Assembly (NCBI RefSeq): GCF_013460135.1
Contig: NZ_CP038155.1
Coordinates: forward strand, 992,001 to 1,056,000
Length of the DNA stretch: 64,000 nt
From: Arsenophonus endosymbiont of Aphis craccivora
Lineage (GTDB): Bacteria > Pseudomonadota > Gammaproteobacteria > Enterobacterales > Enterobacteriaceae
Direction: 5' to 3'
Position numbers and translations under genes: made by a program. Positions 10,810 through 20,008 of this stretch are shown in pieces (the first letter of the stretch is position 1; each line of letters opens with the position of its first letter). The notes beneath the pieces were generated by a model. It was given only the letters and a program-made list of their open reading frames with translations, was not told the origin of the DNA and searched no databases.

Positions 10810-11085
10810 ATGATTTCACAGAAATCTGATTGGCATCCTGCGGATATTATTGCAGCGCTAAGAAAACGCGGAACAACATTAGCAGCTATATCAAGACAAG
10901 CAGGTTTAAGCTCTTCAACACTAGCCAATGCATTATCTCGGCCCTGGCCAAAAGGAGAATGGATAATTGCGAACTTTTTAAACCTTCATCCTTCTGAAAT
11001 ATGGCCAAGCCGTTATTACGATTTCAATACAGGAGAATTAGTAGAACGAAATATTCGTCGGCCTACTAATAAAAATAACGAATAA
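10810..11085 (+). CDS. sfsB: Ner-like winged-helix DNA-binding transcriptional regulator (SfsB/Nlp)
   Basis: Small regulator related to phage Mu Ner; in E. coli SfsB (Nlp) affects maltose genes. From the ATG at 10810 the product is 91 aa against 92 in E. coli. The core DWHPADIIAALRKRGTTLAA and LSSSTLANALSRPWPKGE is nearly identical to SfsB, and WPSRY follows. The frame is open back to 10744, but 10810 is chosen because it aligns with the family start and is preceded by an AAAGGA ribosome-binding site. It is convergent with mdh. Confidence 0.88.
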   Translation: MISQKSDWHPADIIAALRKRGTTLAAISRQAGLSSSTLANALSRPWPKGEWIIANFLNLHPSEIWPSRYYDFNTGELVERNIRRPTNKNNE

Positions 11086-11098
11086 ATTATAAAAAAAC

Positions 11099-11116
11099 CG
11101 CAGACTCATATCTGCG
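11099..11116. terminator. Short hairpin between sfsB and mdh
   Basis: CGCAGA (11099-11104) pairs with TCTGCG (11111-11116), flanked by an A-run on the left and a T-rich tract on the right, fitting a bidirectional terminator between convergent genes. Confidence 0.55.
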
Positions 11117-11143
11117 ATTTATTATTTAATGAAGTTAATAATA

Positions 11144-12082
11144 TTATTTATTAATAAAATCTTCGCCTAATTTAATATCTTTATTGAGTGTCTCTAACAT
11201 ATTTTCCAATTTATTTTTTTCAAATTTATTCATAATATTAATAGGTAATCTTTCTTCAATCCCATTTTTACCTAAACGTATTGGCTTAGCAAAAAAACGA
11301 GCATATGCACCATCACTTTCCACATATGCACACTCGATTATATTTTCTTTACCATTTAAAGCATCAATTAATGATAAACCAAAACGTGCAGCGGCTTGGC
11401 CCATAGAAAGTGTCGCTGATCCGCCACCAGCTTTTGCTTCAACAACTTCAGTGCCGGCATTTTGAATACGCTTGGTTAGCTCCTCAGCTTCCTGCTCGGT
11501 AAAGCTAACATTGGCAATTTGAGAGAGTAGCGGTAGGATCGTTACGCCAGAATGACCACCAATAACCTTCACTTCGATTTCTTGAGGCTTTTTACCTTTT
11601 AATTCAGCAACAAAAGTATTAGAACGAATAATATCTAAGGTTGTTACCCCAAATAATCGATTTCTATCATACACGCCGGCCTTTTTTAATACTTCTGCTG
11701 CTATCGGAACAGTAGTATTAACAGGATTAGTAATAATAACAATTAACGCCTTAGGACAGCTCTGAGCAACTTTTTCAATCAGATTACGAACGATACCGGC
11801 ATTGATATTAAACAAATCTGAGCGCTCCATACCTGGTTTCCTGGCAACACCTGCCGAAATTAATACTACATCAGCACCGTCAAGTGCGGGTGTCGGATCT
11901 TCACCAGCAAAACCAATTACCTTTACATCTGTTGGAATATGGCTTAAATCTTTAGCAACACCAGGGGTCACAGGAGCAATATCATAAAGAGAAAGCTCTG
12001 AGCCTGATGGAAGCTGGTTTTTAAGAAGAAGTGCAAGTGCTTGGCCGATACCACCTGCTGCTCCAAGAATAGCTAATTTCAT
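11144..12082 (-). CDS. mdh: NAD-dependent malate dehydrogenase
   Basis: TCA-cycle enzyme interconverting malate and oxaloacetate. 312 aa, the same as E. coli. The Rossmann motif GAAGGIG is at residues 7-13; substrate arginines R81, R87 and R153, D150 and catalytic H177 (GGHSGVT) are all in place. It is divergent from argR, the standard enteric arrangement. The gene is intact, unlike the anaerobic reductive branch (frdA, frdC, dcuC) in this window. Confidence 0.97.
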   Translation of the reverse strand: MKLAILGAAGGIGQALALLLKNQLPSGSELSLYDIAPVTPGVAKDLSHIPTDVKVIGFAGEDPTPALDGADVVLISAGVARKPGMERSDLFNINAGIVRNLIEKVAQSCPKALIVIITNPVNTTVPIAAEVLKKAGVYDRNRLFGVTTLDIIRSNTFVAELKGKKPQEIEVKVIGGHSGVTILPLLSQIANVSFTEQEAEELTKRIQNAGTEVVEAKAGGGSATLSMGQAAARFGLSLIDALNGKENIIECAYVESDGAYARFFAKPIRLGKNGIEERLPINIMNKFEKNKLENMLETLNKDIKLGEDFINK

Positions 12083-12502
12083 GCTGATACTCCTTTATAT
12101 GATGACACTTCAAAATGGCTTAAAAACTTTCAACCTATTACATACGTTATTCATAACACAGTCTATTAATTACGATTAATTCTTGTTAATAAATAAATCT
12201 TGTAAATTTTTTCTTTCATTTTAAATAAAATTCTTATCTACTAATGCGATAAGGGGCACTTTTTTAATATTGCTTAGGTAGCAGCATAATTTAGAGACAC
12301 GACTGCCATTTTTTACAAATAACATTATTTTTTAAACAATAATTTATCGCTAATTTCCACAAAGTAGGCAAATAACTGACTAATAATTTTTATTATTGCT
12401 ATTTTTATTATTTTCATAGCACCAGGCTAGAACTGCTTGTTGCATAAAAATTCACCTTTATACATAATACCGCTCTACTTAACGTCTTGAAAAAGGTGAT
12501 TT
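12083..12502. other. mdh-argR divergent intergenic region
   Basis: 420 bp of AT-rich DNA expected to hold both promoters. One good ARG-box-like site (12439-12456) is visible near argR. I see no gene in the rest. Confidence 0.5.
12439..12456. promoter_or_regulatory. Putative ARG box upstream of argR
   Basis: The core TGCATAAAAATTCA fits the ArgR consensus TGAAT-WWWW-ATTCA with one mismatch (TGCAT). It lies 46 bp before the argR start, consistent with autoregulation as in E. coli. A second box, usually 3 bp away, is not convincing. Confidence 0.5.
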
Positions 12503-12973
12503 ATGTATGTTTCGTCTAAACAAGAAGATCTAGTGAAAGCTTTTAAAGCTTTGCTCAAGAAAGAAAAATTTAGCTCCCAAAGTGAGATCGTTATAGCACT
12601 TCAAGAGCAAGGCTTTGAAAATATAAACCAGTCAACAATTTCTAGAATGCTGACAAAGTTTGGTACGGTGCGTAACCGTAATGCTAAAATGGAAATGGTT
12701 TATTGCCTACCTGCTGAACTGGTTGTTCCCACAACAACTAGCCCGCTAAAAAATTTGGGATTAGATGTTAACTACAATCAATCAATTGTGGTTATTCGTA
12801 CTAGTCCTGGCGCTGCACAGCTCATTGCTAGTTTATTAGATTCGTTAGGAACTTCAGAAGGAATTTTAGGTAGTATCGCCGGCGATACTACCATTTTTTC
12901 TACCCCAACTTTGGGATTTTCCACCGAACAACTTTATGAAGCCATCTTGAATTTGTTTGAACAAGAGTTGTAA
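12503..12973 (+). CDS. argR: Arginine repressor ArgR
   Basis: Hexameric arginine-dependent repressor of arginine biosynthesis and accessory factor for Xer recombination. 156 aa, equal to E. coli. The N-terminal winged helix ([28 protein letters not shown]) and C-terminal core are well conserved. In the arginine-binding loop, E. coli has GDDT with D128 and D129 contacting arginine; here it reads GDTT, so D128 is kept and residue 129 is Thr (codons GAT ACT ACC at 12884-12892). The repressor may therefore respond differently to arginine. Otherwise the gene looks intact. Confidence 0.95.
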   Translation: MYVSSKQEDLVKAFKALLKKEKFSSQSEIVIALQEQGFENINQSTISRMLTKFGTVRNRNAKMEMVYCLPAELVVPTTTSPLKNLGLDVNYNQSIVVIRTSPGAAQLIASLLDSLGTSEGILGSIAGDTTIFSTPTLGFSTEQLYEAILNLFEQEL

Positions 12974-12982
12974 AAGCCAAAG

Positions 12983-13006
12983 TTATCGCGCTGATCAGCG
13001 CGATAA
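12983..13006. terminator. Perfect 24-bp palindrome after argR
   Basis: TTATCGCGCT and AGCGCGATAA flank a central GATC and pair perfectly. It begins 10 bp after the argR stop, so it is probably the argR terminator. On the + strand no T-run follows; the minus strand has a T-rich tail. Confidence 0.5.
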
Positions 13007-13141
13007 TATGAAATGAATCGTTCTCTTGATCAGTAAAAATAATCCAACTATTAATTTTGGCCTAATTTGGCTAAACTGCACGCACACAAGGAACACGATT
13101 TCTTACAAAATCTCTATAAAATTAGACTCAGTACCTTGGTC

Positions 13142-13741
13142 ATGAAAACATTAGACGAATTTATCGTTGAAAAACAACATGATTTTCCTCATGATACGGG
13201 TGAACTTACCGCATTATTATCAGCAATTAAATTAGGTGCAAAAATCATTCACCGCGATATTAATAAAGCCGGTTTGGTGGATATTTTAGGCGCAAGTGTG
13301 GTGCCTCTAATATTCAAGGCGAAGTTCAAATGAAACTTGACCTATAAGCTAATGAAAAATTAAAAGCCGCTTTGAAAGAGCTAGGAGAGGTTGCTGGCAT
13401 TGCTTCCGAAGAAGAAGACGAAATCGTAATTTTCGCTGGTGATCGGGCAGAAAATGCCAAATATGTTGTGCTAATGGATCCATTAGATGGTTCATCAAAT
13501 ATCGATGTAAATGTTTCCGTTGGAACTATTTTCTCTATTTACCGCCGTATTACACCAATTGGCCAATCGGTTACTAAAGCAGATTTTTTACAACCGGGCC
13601 ATCAACAAGTCGCGGCCGGCTACGTTGTCTATGGTTCTTCAACCATGCTGGTTTACACAACCGGTTATGGTGTGCATGCCTTTACCTATGATCCTTCTCT
13701 GGGCGTCTTCTTTTTATCTCACGAAAAAGTGATGTTTCCAC
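13142..13741 (+). pseudogene. fbp: Fructose-1,6-bisphosphatase class 1, broken and truncated by IS
   Basis: Fbp hydrolyses fructose-1,6-bisphosphate in gluconeogenesis. The N-terminus (from ATG 13142) matches E. coli Fbp through [21 protein letters not shown] frameshift follows near 13300, then an in-frame TAA where E. coli has the Phe of LDLFANEK (about 13347). The frame resumes with [27 protein letters not shown] and [11 protein letters not shown]. After about 200 codons it ends at the IS903-like copy at 13742; the remaining C-terminal third is absent on the far side, where uraA begins. Certainly non-functional. Confidence 0.95.
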
Positions 13742-14796
13742 GGCTTTGTTGAATAAATCAGAATTAGCCGCCAGGATGGCTCCCTCTGCTACAGCTGTTA
13801 TCCGATCCTGACGCTGTGTGGCATACCCAACAACGTCATACGGTTCAGCGCTTTGACCATCGCCATTGCTTCACCTACCTGAGCCTCATAGTCACGCAGG
13901 CTCAGATGGCCACCCAGCAAAGTTTTTATGCGGAACATCGCTGTTTCTGCCACTGAACGCCGGTGATAACCCACTTTCTTTTTCCACATATCATTACTCC
14001 TGCTCAGACGCTGATTCGCCACCGCATGGTTACGTTCATGGTACTTGTCCGGCCAGTATTTCGCTCCGCTTCGCGGCGGGATAAGGGGCCTGATTTTCTT
14101 TCTTAGCAACGCATCGTGGCAGTAACAGGCGTCATAAGCACCGTCTGCTGACACTTCCCTGATTTTCCGGTGGTTTTGGTTAATCAGGCCCGGCAGTGCC
14201 TGCGCATCTGTCGTTCCGCTGAGCGATAAGTCGGCACAGATAATCTCATGAGTCACACTGTCTGCTGCCAGATGAAGCTTGCGCCACACTCTTCGTCTGT
14301 CAGCCCCATGCTGCCTGACTTTCCATTCACCTTCGCCAAAGACCTTCAGACCGGTACTGTCGATGACCAGATGCGAGATTTCACCACGCGTTGGCGTTTT
14401 TATGCTGATGTTGACGCTCTTTGCTCGTCTGCTGACCAGCGAGTAGTCCGGACAGCACAGCGGCAAAGACATGAGTTTAAAAATCGAATCAACGAAGCCC
14501 TGTAATGCCCGGAGCGACAGGTTAAACACACGCTTCATCATCAGGACAGTGGTAACAGCCATATCGCTGTAGTAAAGCGGCCGGCCACGACCTTCAGGCG
14601 AAGAACTGTCAGTCCATCCAGCGATGGCCGACTCATCAAGCCAGACCGTCAGGGAACCACGTTGTCTGAGTGCCTTGTTGTACGCGGGCCAGTTGGTAAT
14701 TTTAAACTTTTGCTTTGCCATGGGGACCTGATGTTGAAACGAATTTAGCGATCAGCTCCGCCAATCACCTAAAAGTTCGATTTATTCAACAAAGCC
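13742..14796 (-). mobile_element. IS903-like element, copy A (IS5 family), no target duplication
   Basis: A 1055-bp element bounded by the 18-bp repeat GGCTTTGTTGAATAAATC and its complement. The flanking 9-mers, TGTTTCCAC on the left and GACCCGCCG on the right, do not match. The left flank is fbp and the right flank is the start of uraA, which are not adjacent in related genomes. The copy therefore marks a deletion or rearrangement. Base composition is visibly more GC-rich than the neighbouring genes, pointing to recent arrival of the family. Confidence 0.96.
13798..14721 (-). CDS. IS903-group transposase (copy A)
   Basis: 307-aa IS5-family DDE transposase that cuts and pastes its own element. 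The catalytic triad fits IS903 numbering: D121 in VIDSTG, D193 in SADGAYD and E259 in RRSVAETAMFR. It starts at an ATG in CCATGG context close to the terminal repeat. This copy differs from the others by T183N. The triad is intact, so it is potentially active. Confidence 0.96.
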   Translation of the reverse strand: MAKQKFKITNWPAYNKALRQRGSLTVWLDESAIAGWTDSSSPEGRGRPLYYSDMAVTTVLMMKRVFNLSLRALQGFVDSIFKLMSLPLCCPDYSLVSRRAKSVNISIKTPTRGEISHLVIDSTGLKVFGEGEWKVRQHGADRRRVWRKLHLAADSVTHEIICADLSLSGTTDAQALPGLINQNHRKIREVSADGAYDACYCHDALLRKKIRPLIPPRSGAKYWPDKYHERNHAVANQRLSRSNDMWKKKVGYHRRSVAETAMFRIKTLLGGHLSLRDYEAQVGEAMAMVKALNRMTLLGMPHSVRIG

Positions 14797-16015
14797 GACC
14801 CGCCGTGTAATTGGCGTAGCAGAAAGGCCGCCGCTAAGAGAAACCATTCCATTAAGTTTTCAGCATCTGTTTGCTATGTTTGGGGCGACAGTATTAGTCC
14901 CCATTTTATTTCACATCAATCCTGCAACCGTTCTATTGTTTAATGGTATTGGTACACTACTCTATTTGATTATTTGTCGAGGACGTATTCCTGCTTATCT
15001 GGGCTCAAGTTTTGCTTTTATTTCACCAGTGTTATTGTTATTACCGCTAGGTTATGAGTTAGCATTGGGTGGATTTATTATTTGTGGGCTACTTTTTTGT
15101 TTTGTTTAGTCCCACTGATTGTAAAAATAGCAGGTAGAAATTGGATCAATATTATTTTCCCCCTGCGGCAATGGGCGCGATTGTTGCGGTTATTGGTCTG
15201 GAATGAGCGCAAACGGCGGCTGGCATGGCAGGGCTTTTACCTAAAGCGGATATTCCAGTTGGTTCAAGCAGTTTGATTATTTCAGTGGTGACGTTGATCG
15301 TGAACATTCTATGTTCGGTAGTTTTTCGTGGCTTTTTAGCGATTATTCCTATTTTGCTTGGTGTGATTGTCGGCTATTTACTTGCATTTTTAATGGGAAA
15401 AGTGGATTTAACTCCAGTTATTACCGATCCATGGTTTTCATTACCAACATTTTATTCTCCACGATTTGAGTGGTTTGCTATTTTGACTGCAGCGCTAGTT
15501 GTTATTGCGGAACATGTAGGTCATTTGGTTGTGACTGCGAATATTGTTGGGCGGGATTTATTAAAATATCCTGGTTTACACCGTTCAATGTTTGCTAATG
15601 GTTTATCAACTACCATTTCAGGATTTTTTGGTTCAACACCGAATACCACCTATGGTGAAAATATCGGTGTGATGGTGATAACTAAAGTATATAGCACCTG
15701 GGTAATTGGTGGTGCGGCAATTCAGCTTATTCCTGTTCCTGTGATGGGGGCGTTTCGCTATTACTTTATGGTGTTATAGCGGCATCAGGTATCCGAGTGT
15801 TAATTGATTCTCGGGTAGATTATAATAAACCACAAAATCTAATATTGACTTCCGTTATTCTGATTATTGGGGTAAGTGGTGCGACTATCCATATTGGTGC
15901 TGCTGAGTTGAAGGGGATGGCGCTTGCTACCATTATCGGTATTATTATGTCGTTAGTTTTTCGCCTGATGAATATTATTCGTCCGGAAAAAACTTATATA
16001 ACTACTAAGCTTTGA
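14797..16015 (+). pseudogene. uraA: Uracil:proton symporter UraA, multiply frameshifted
   Basis: UraA is the NCS2-family inner-membrane uracil permease. The remnant starts one base before the codons for TRR of the E. coli N-terminus; the IS end replaces the rest of the start codon. Fragments in different frames match in order: FAMFGATVLVPILFHINPATV and IPAYLGSSFAFISPV (14876-15109), a short middle part, PRFEWFAILTAALVVIAEHVGHLVV with STPNTTYGENIGV (15225-15779), then VDYNKPQNLILTSVILIIGVSGA (15797-16015). At least three frame changes are needed, and a segment before the PVPVMGAF region is deleted. It is followed by hda, as in E. coli. Confidence 0.95.
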
Positions 16016-16164
16016 GTCGGTAGAGACGATTAAAAAATAGCTAATTTTTACTGGAATAATAGGTAAATTATTAGTTCCATCGGATGATATTGTTTAAGTT
16101 CATCTAATTACAACTTTTGTGTTAAGCTGTATGTGTTTTCTTATCTATACAGAAAGAGGTGCTT

Positions 16165-16869
16165 CTGAATACGCCGTCGCAGCTTTCATTAGCTTTATCC
16201 ACGCCTGATGATGAAACCTTTGCCAGTTTTATTACTGGCGAAAATGGTATTTTATTAACGGCTATCAAATCTGCTATCAATCAATCCCATAGCAGCTATA
16301 TTTATTTTTGGTCTCAGCAAGAAGGTAGTGGAAAAAGTCATTTATTACACGCTGCATGTAGTGAATTGTCACAAAAAGGCGAGGCAGTTGGTTATGTTCC
16401 TCTGGATAAACGTAGCTATTTTGTCCCTGATGTTTTAGACGGTATGGAACATTTAGCTCTGGTTTGCATTGATAATGCTCATTGTATTGCCGATGATGAA
16501 GAGTGGGAAATAGCACTTTTTAATTTATATAATCGTATCTTGGAAAACGGCAAAAGCTGTTTATTGATAACCGGTGATAGGCCGCCTAGGTTGATTGATT
16601 TAGCATTACCTGATTTAGCATCCAGACTTGATTGGGGACAGATCTATAGACTTCATTCACTGAGTGATGAAGATAAGATCCAGGCACTGCAATTACGCGC
16701 TAAATTACGCGGTTTCGAGTTATCTGAAGAGGTTAGTCGTTTTGTTTTAAAGCGTTTGGATAGGAAAACCCGCACATTATTTACTATGTTAGATGAGTTA
16801 GATCATGCTTCGATTGTTGCTCAACGTAAACTGACTATTCCCTTTGTTAAGGATATTCTTAAACTTTAA
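16165..16869 (+). CDS. hda: DnaA inactivator protein Hda
   Basis: AAA+ DnaA homologue which, with the beta clamp, stimulates DnaA-ATP hydrolysis and so limits re-initiation. The product aligns with E. coli Hda (233 aa). The clamp-binding motif QLSLAL is near the N-terminus, followed by the degenerate Walker A region ([12 protein letters not shown]) and [13 protein letters not shown] place the start at CTG 16165: the Shine-Dalgarno AAAGAGG (16153-16159) overlaps the GTG at 16159, while CTG has correct spacing and begins the family sequence -[12 protein letters not shown] start is also known for E. coli hda. Confidence 0.93.
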   Translation: MNTPSQLSLALSTPDDETFASFITGENGILLTAIKSAINQSHSSYIYFWSQQEGSGKSHLLHAACSELSQKGEAVGYVPLDKRSYFVPDVLDGMEHLALVCIDNAHCIADDEEWEIALFNLYNRILENGKSCLLITGDRPPRLIDLALPDLASRLDWGQIYRLHSLSDEDKIQALQLRAKLRGFELSEEVSRFVLKRLDRKTRTLFTMLDELDHASIVAQRKLTIPFVKDILKL

Positions 16870-16900
16870 TTTAAGAGGTAAACTTATTTTACCTCTTAAA
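16870..16900. terminator. Hairpin between convergent hda and yfgD
   Basis: TTTAAGAGGTAAA (16870-16882) pairs perfectly with TTTACCTCTTAAA (16888-16900) around a 5-base loop. It overlaps the hda stop region and precedes the yfgD 3' end, fitting a shared terminator. Confidence 0.65.
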
Positions 16901-16909
16901 GATACACGG

Positions 16910-17271
16910 TTATTTAAATAGCTTTTTTACTTGTTCTGGTGGACGTCCTAGCTGAGCATGGTTATCAACGACAACGATAGGTCGCTCAATCAATATATTG
17001 GGTTATCATGCATTGCTTGCAGTAAGATATCATCTGATAACGAGCTGTCAGATAAATTAAGTGTTTGATAAATTGTTTCGTTGCTTCTCATTAATTGACG
17101 CGGTTCAGTGAAACCCAGTTGTGAAAGTAAAGTTTTCAAGTTATTAATACTTGGTGGTGTTTTAAGATATTCAATAATGCGTGGTTTAACCCCCATATCT
17201 TCTAAAAGCTGTAGGGTTTGTCGACTTTTTGAACACCGAGGGTTATGGTAAATCGTCACTTGTTGAGACAT
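16910..17271 (-). pseudogene. yfgD: ArsC-family reductase-like protein YfgD, frameshifted
   Basis: YfgD belongs to the thioredoxin-fold ArsC/Spx family. The first 93 codons match E. coli YfgD: IYHNPRCSKSRQTL contains the redox Cys, and SDSSLSDDILLQAMHDNP follows. The frame then ends at TGA near 16990. In another frame the C-terminus continues as LIERPIVVVDN and LGRPPEQVKKLF to a TAA at 16910-16912. One indel near 16995 separates the halves. It lies between hda and bepA as in E. coli. The lesion removes the conserved RP motif region, so loss of function is likely, unless it is a sequencing error. Confidence 0.88.
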
Positions 17272-17283
17272 AAGGTAATATCC

Positions 17284-18750
17284 TTAGCGTTTTTGTAATT
17301 GTTTATCACGTGTTTGTAACTGGCGTAGTGTATCAATACGGGCATCATATCTTGCTTGATCATAACTACCGGTTTTTGTTAGCCGACTGGCATCGGTAAG
17401 ATATTGAATGGCAGTACCATAATTACTACGCAAAGCCATAGCTTCTGCATAATCTGCTAACTGTTCACTACGCTTACCTTGCTTAGCTGAAACTTCTGCC
17501 AACAAAGTCCAACCATTTAAGTCATTGGGGTTATCGAAGGTGTATTTACGCAATAATTGACTGCCTTGATCATACTGATTATTAGCAATATAGGCATTTG
17601 CCAGATTAATTTGTAGAATTGGGTCATTTGGTGTTTTGGTTAGTGCATTTTGTAAACGAGAAATAGCCTTTAGTGGCTGATTTAACCCTATATCTATATC
17701 GGTCATTAGATCAATAAACCAGGGATTAGCAGGTTGCTTAGCCAAAAGTAAGCGCACAATGTTGCTAGCAGCCTGATATTTTTTATCTTCATTAAATTGT
17801 AGCGCGTGACCATAATCAGCCGCCATTCTTTCTTTAGTATCACCTTGGCTATACTGAGATAAAATTTGTTCAAGGTTCGGTTTTTGCCCGTCTGTATACA
17901 TGGCAAGAATGCGTACCCGAGCTAGCATAAAATCCAATGATGGTGGGAGATCCACTTTCGGATATTGATTTGAACGATTTAGTGCATCCGCTAAACGACT
18001 ATCTGGTAATGGATGGGTTAATAGCATCTCAGGTGGTTTTGACATATACCGGCTCTGATCGGCTAAAATTTGCATAAAATCAGACATGGCGCGCGGATCG
18101 AATCCGGCGCGACGTAAAGTCTGTATACCAATTCGGTCAGCTTCTTGTTCGTTAGATTGAGTAAAGCTTATTATACCTTGTTGCACACCGGCTAATGTTC
18201 CTGTCAGTGCCGCAATACCTGCTTGTGGATTAGCCATCACTAACAGTGCTGAACCAATGGCGCCTATCCAGGCCAATGGTGCGTTCCGTTCACGATCTTC
18301 TAGCATACGGGCAAGATGTCTTTGTGTTACATGAGAAATTTCATGGGTGATCACTGAGGCCAGCTGACTTTCATTTTGGCTATAACGAAACAGGGCAGAA
18401 TGGAGAACGACGTTGCCACCAAAATAAGCGTAAGCATTAATATTAGGATTATTTATCAGGTAAAAATGGAACGGAGTTTTTACTGAGTGGGCATTTTTTA
18501 CTAAGCGCATGCCAATATGATTAATATATTGGTTTAACATGGGATCGTAAATAAGTGGTGTGCTAGCACGTAATTGGCTAGTTAGTGCGTCACCAATGAC
18601 GATCTCTTGATTAATAGTTAGTGTACCACCTGCTGTGGTACCAATATCGGGCAAATTATCTTCAATAGCGGTATAAACAGGCTTCATAGTAACTGCTAAC
18701 ATTATTGTTATTACAATAGTAATGAGTGGTTTAGTAAATTTTGTATTCAT
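17284..18750 (-). CDS. bepA: Periplasmic metalloprotease/chaperone BepA
   Basis: BepA (YfgC) promotes LptD assembly and degrades misfolded outer-membrane proteins with BamA. 488 aa against 487 in E. coli. A signal peptide occupies about residues 1-28. The M48 zinc motif HEISH is at 136-140 and the third ligand lies in NEQEADRIG. The C-terminal half (from about 310) is built of TPR helices such as the PNDPILQINLANAYIANNQY unit. It is 12 bp upstream of the broken yfgD and divergent from perM. Intact. Confidence 0.95.
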   Translation of the reverse strand: MNTKFTKPLITIVITIMLAVTMKPVYTAIEDNLPDIGTTAGGTLTINQEIVIGDALTSQLRASTPLIYDPMLNQYINHIGMRLVKNAHSVKTPFHFYLINNPNINAYAYFGGNVVLHSALFRYSQNESQLASVITHEISHVTQRHLARMLEDRERNAPLAWIGAIGSALLVMANPQAGIAALTGTLAGVQQGIISFTQSNEQEADRIGIQTLRRAGFDPRAMSDFMQILADQSRYMSKPPEMLLTHPLPDSRLADALNRSNQYPKVDLPPSLDFMLARVRILAMYTDGQKPNLEQILSQYSQGDTKERMAADYGHALQFNEDKKYQAASNIVRLLLAKQPANPWFIDLMTDIDIGLNQPLKAISRLQNALTKTPNDPILQINLANAYIANNQYDQGSQLLRKYTFDNPNDLNGWTLLAEVSAKQGKRSEQLADYAEAMALRSNYGTAIQYLTDASRLTKTGSYDQARYDARIDTLRQLQTRDKQLQKR

Positions 18751-18886
18751 AAACCGGAAGTATCCCTTACGATTGATTATATTGTTAAATGATATTTTTT
18801 ATGATAGCAAAGCTTACTGGATAATCTGTCAATTGGTATAATTTCGTGGATTAAAAGACTAATTTACCACATTCAGGAGTGAATAT

Positions 18887-19951
18887 ATGCTGGAGATGTT
18901 TTTGCAATGGTATCGTCGAAGATTTTCAGATCCTCAGGTCGTTGCATTGTTTATCAGCCTGATTATCGGTTTTTGTATCATATTCTTTTTTCATGATATT
19001 TTAGCTCCTTTATTAGTTGCTATTGTGTTGGCTTATTTACTTGAATGGCCAACCCAACAACTGGGTAATTTAGGCTTATCAAGGCTGATGGCGTCGTCCA
19101 TTGTACTGACAATATTTATGGGTATTAGTGCCATGGTTTTTTTAATTATTGTGCCCATTGTCTGGCAGCAAGGCATGAATTTATTATTTGATTTACCTTC
19201 AATGGTAAATAGCTTTAATGAATATGCCAAAGCATTGACTGAACGCTATCCCGCTTTAGTTGATGCCGGTATTATTGATATGATAGCGGATAATTTACGC
19301 GGTCGTTTATCGACTTTAGGTGACTCTGTGGTTAAGTATTCTGTTGCTTCGTTTATTGGTATTATTACCATAGCAATATATCTGGTTTTAGTACCGCTAA
19401 TGGTATTTTTTCTACTGAAAGATAAGACTAAAATAATACGTGGTTTACAACGTATTTTACCACGTGATCGGTTATTGGTAGGACAAGTTTGGCAGGAAAT
19501 GAACCAACAGATCACTAACTATATCCGTGGTAAAGTTATTGAAATGGTTATTGTTGGTATCTGTACTTATATCGCCTTTGTTTTTTTAGGTTTGCGCTAC
19601 TCGCTATTTTTGTCAGTACTAGTCGGTATTTCTGTCTTGATCCCCTATATTGGTGCGGTGGTGGTTACCATCCCAGTAGTTTTAGTTGCTTTGTTTCAAT
19701 GGGGTATTGGACCTGACTTTTGGACTTTACTAATCGCTTATTTAATTGTTCAAGGGCTTGATGGCAATTTATTGGTGCCCATTTTATTCTCTGAAGCGGT
19801 TAATTTGCATCCGTTAGTTATTATTTTATCTGTCGTAGTATTTGGTGGGCTTTGGGGTTTTTGGGGGGTATTTTTTGCCATTCCATTGGCAACTTTAATT
19901 AAAGCCGTTATGCATGTGTGGCCGGAAGATAATCTCGTAACTGAAAAATAA
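18887..19951 (+). CDS. perM: AI-2E family permease PerM
   Basis: Inner-membrane protein of the AI-2E transporter family (E. coli PerM/YfgO, 353 aa; here 354). Transport substrate is uncertain. Paired N-terminal helices, a central soluble stretch (about 95-145) and five or more C-terminal helices are visible, with the conserved FFLLKDK and GNLLVPILFSEAVNLHPL segments. It is divergent from bepA across 136 bp and convergent with bcp. In E. coli the hyf operon separates perM from bcp; it is absent here. Confidence 0.92.
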   Translation: MLEMFLQWYRRRFSDPQVVALFISLIIGFCIIFFFHDILAPLLVAIVLAYLLEWPTQQLGNLGLSRLMASSIVLTIFMGISAMVFLIIVPIVWQQGMNLLFDLPSMVNSFNEYAKALTERYPALVDAGIIDMIADNLRGRLSTLGDSVVKYSVASFIGIITIAIYLVLVPLMVFFLLKDKTKIIRGLQRILPRDRLLVGQVWQEMNQQITNYIRGKVIEMVIVGICTYIAFVFLGLRYSLFLSVLVGISVLIPYIGAVVVTIPVVLVALFQWGIGPDFWTLLIAYLIVQGLDGNLLVPILFSEAVNLHPLVIILSVVVFGGLWGFWGVFFAIPLATLIKAVMHVWPEDNLVTEK

Positions 19952-19958
19952 TTTTTTA

Positions 19959-19999
19959 ATTGTTAATTGCCACCAAAACAGGCAGGGGCAATTAACAAT
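19959..19999. terminator. Terminator between perM and bcp
   Basis: ATTGTTAATTGCC (19959-19971) pairs perfectly with GGCAATTAACAAT (19987-19999) over a 15-base loop; T-rich sequence flanks both sides. It is 7 bp past the perM stop and just beyond the bcp stop, so it is probably bidirectional. Confidence 0.7.
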
Positions 20000-20008
20000 C
20001 GATTTTAA

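Noticed and set aside
13866-14505. Recurrent 72-aa and 85-aa frames antisense to every IS transposase
   Set aside because: They recur only because the element is repeated, have no family features, and their codons mirror the conserved transposase.
16159-16161. GTG as the hda start codon
   Set aside because: It overlaps the Shine-Dalgarno sequence, and the conserved protein begins at CTG 16165.
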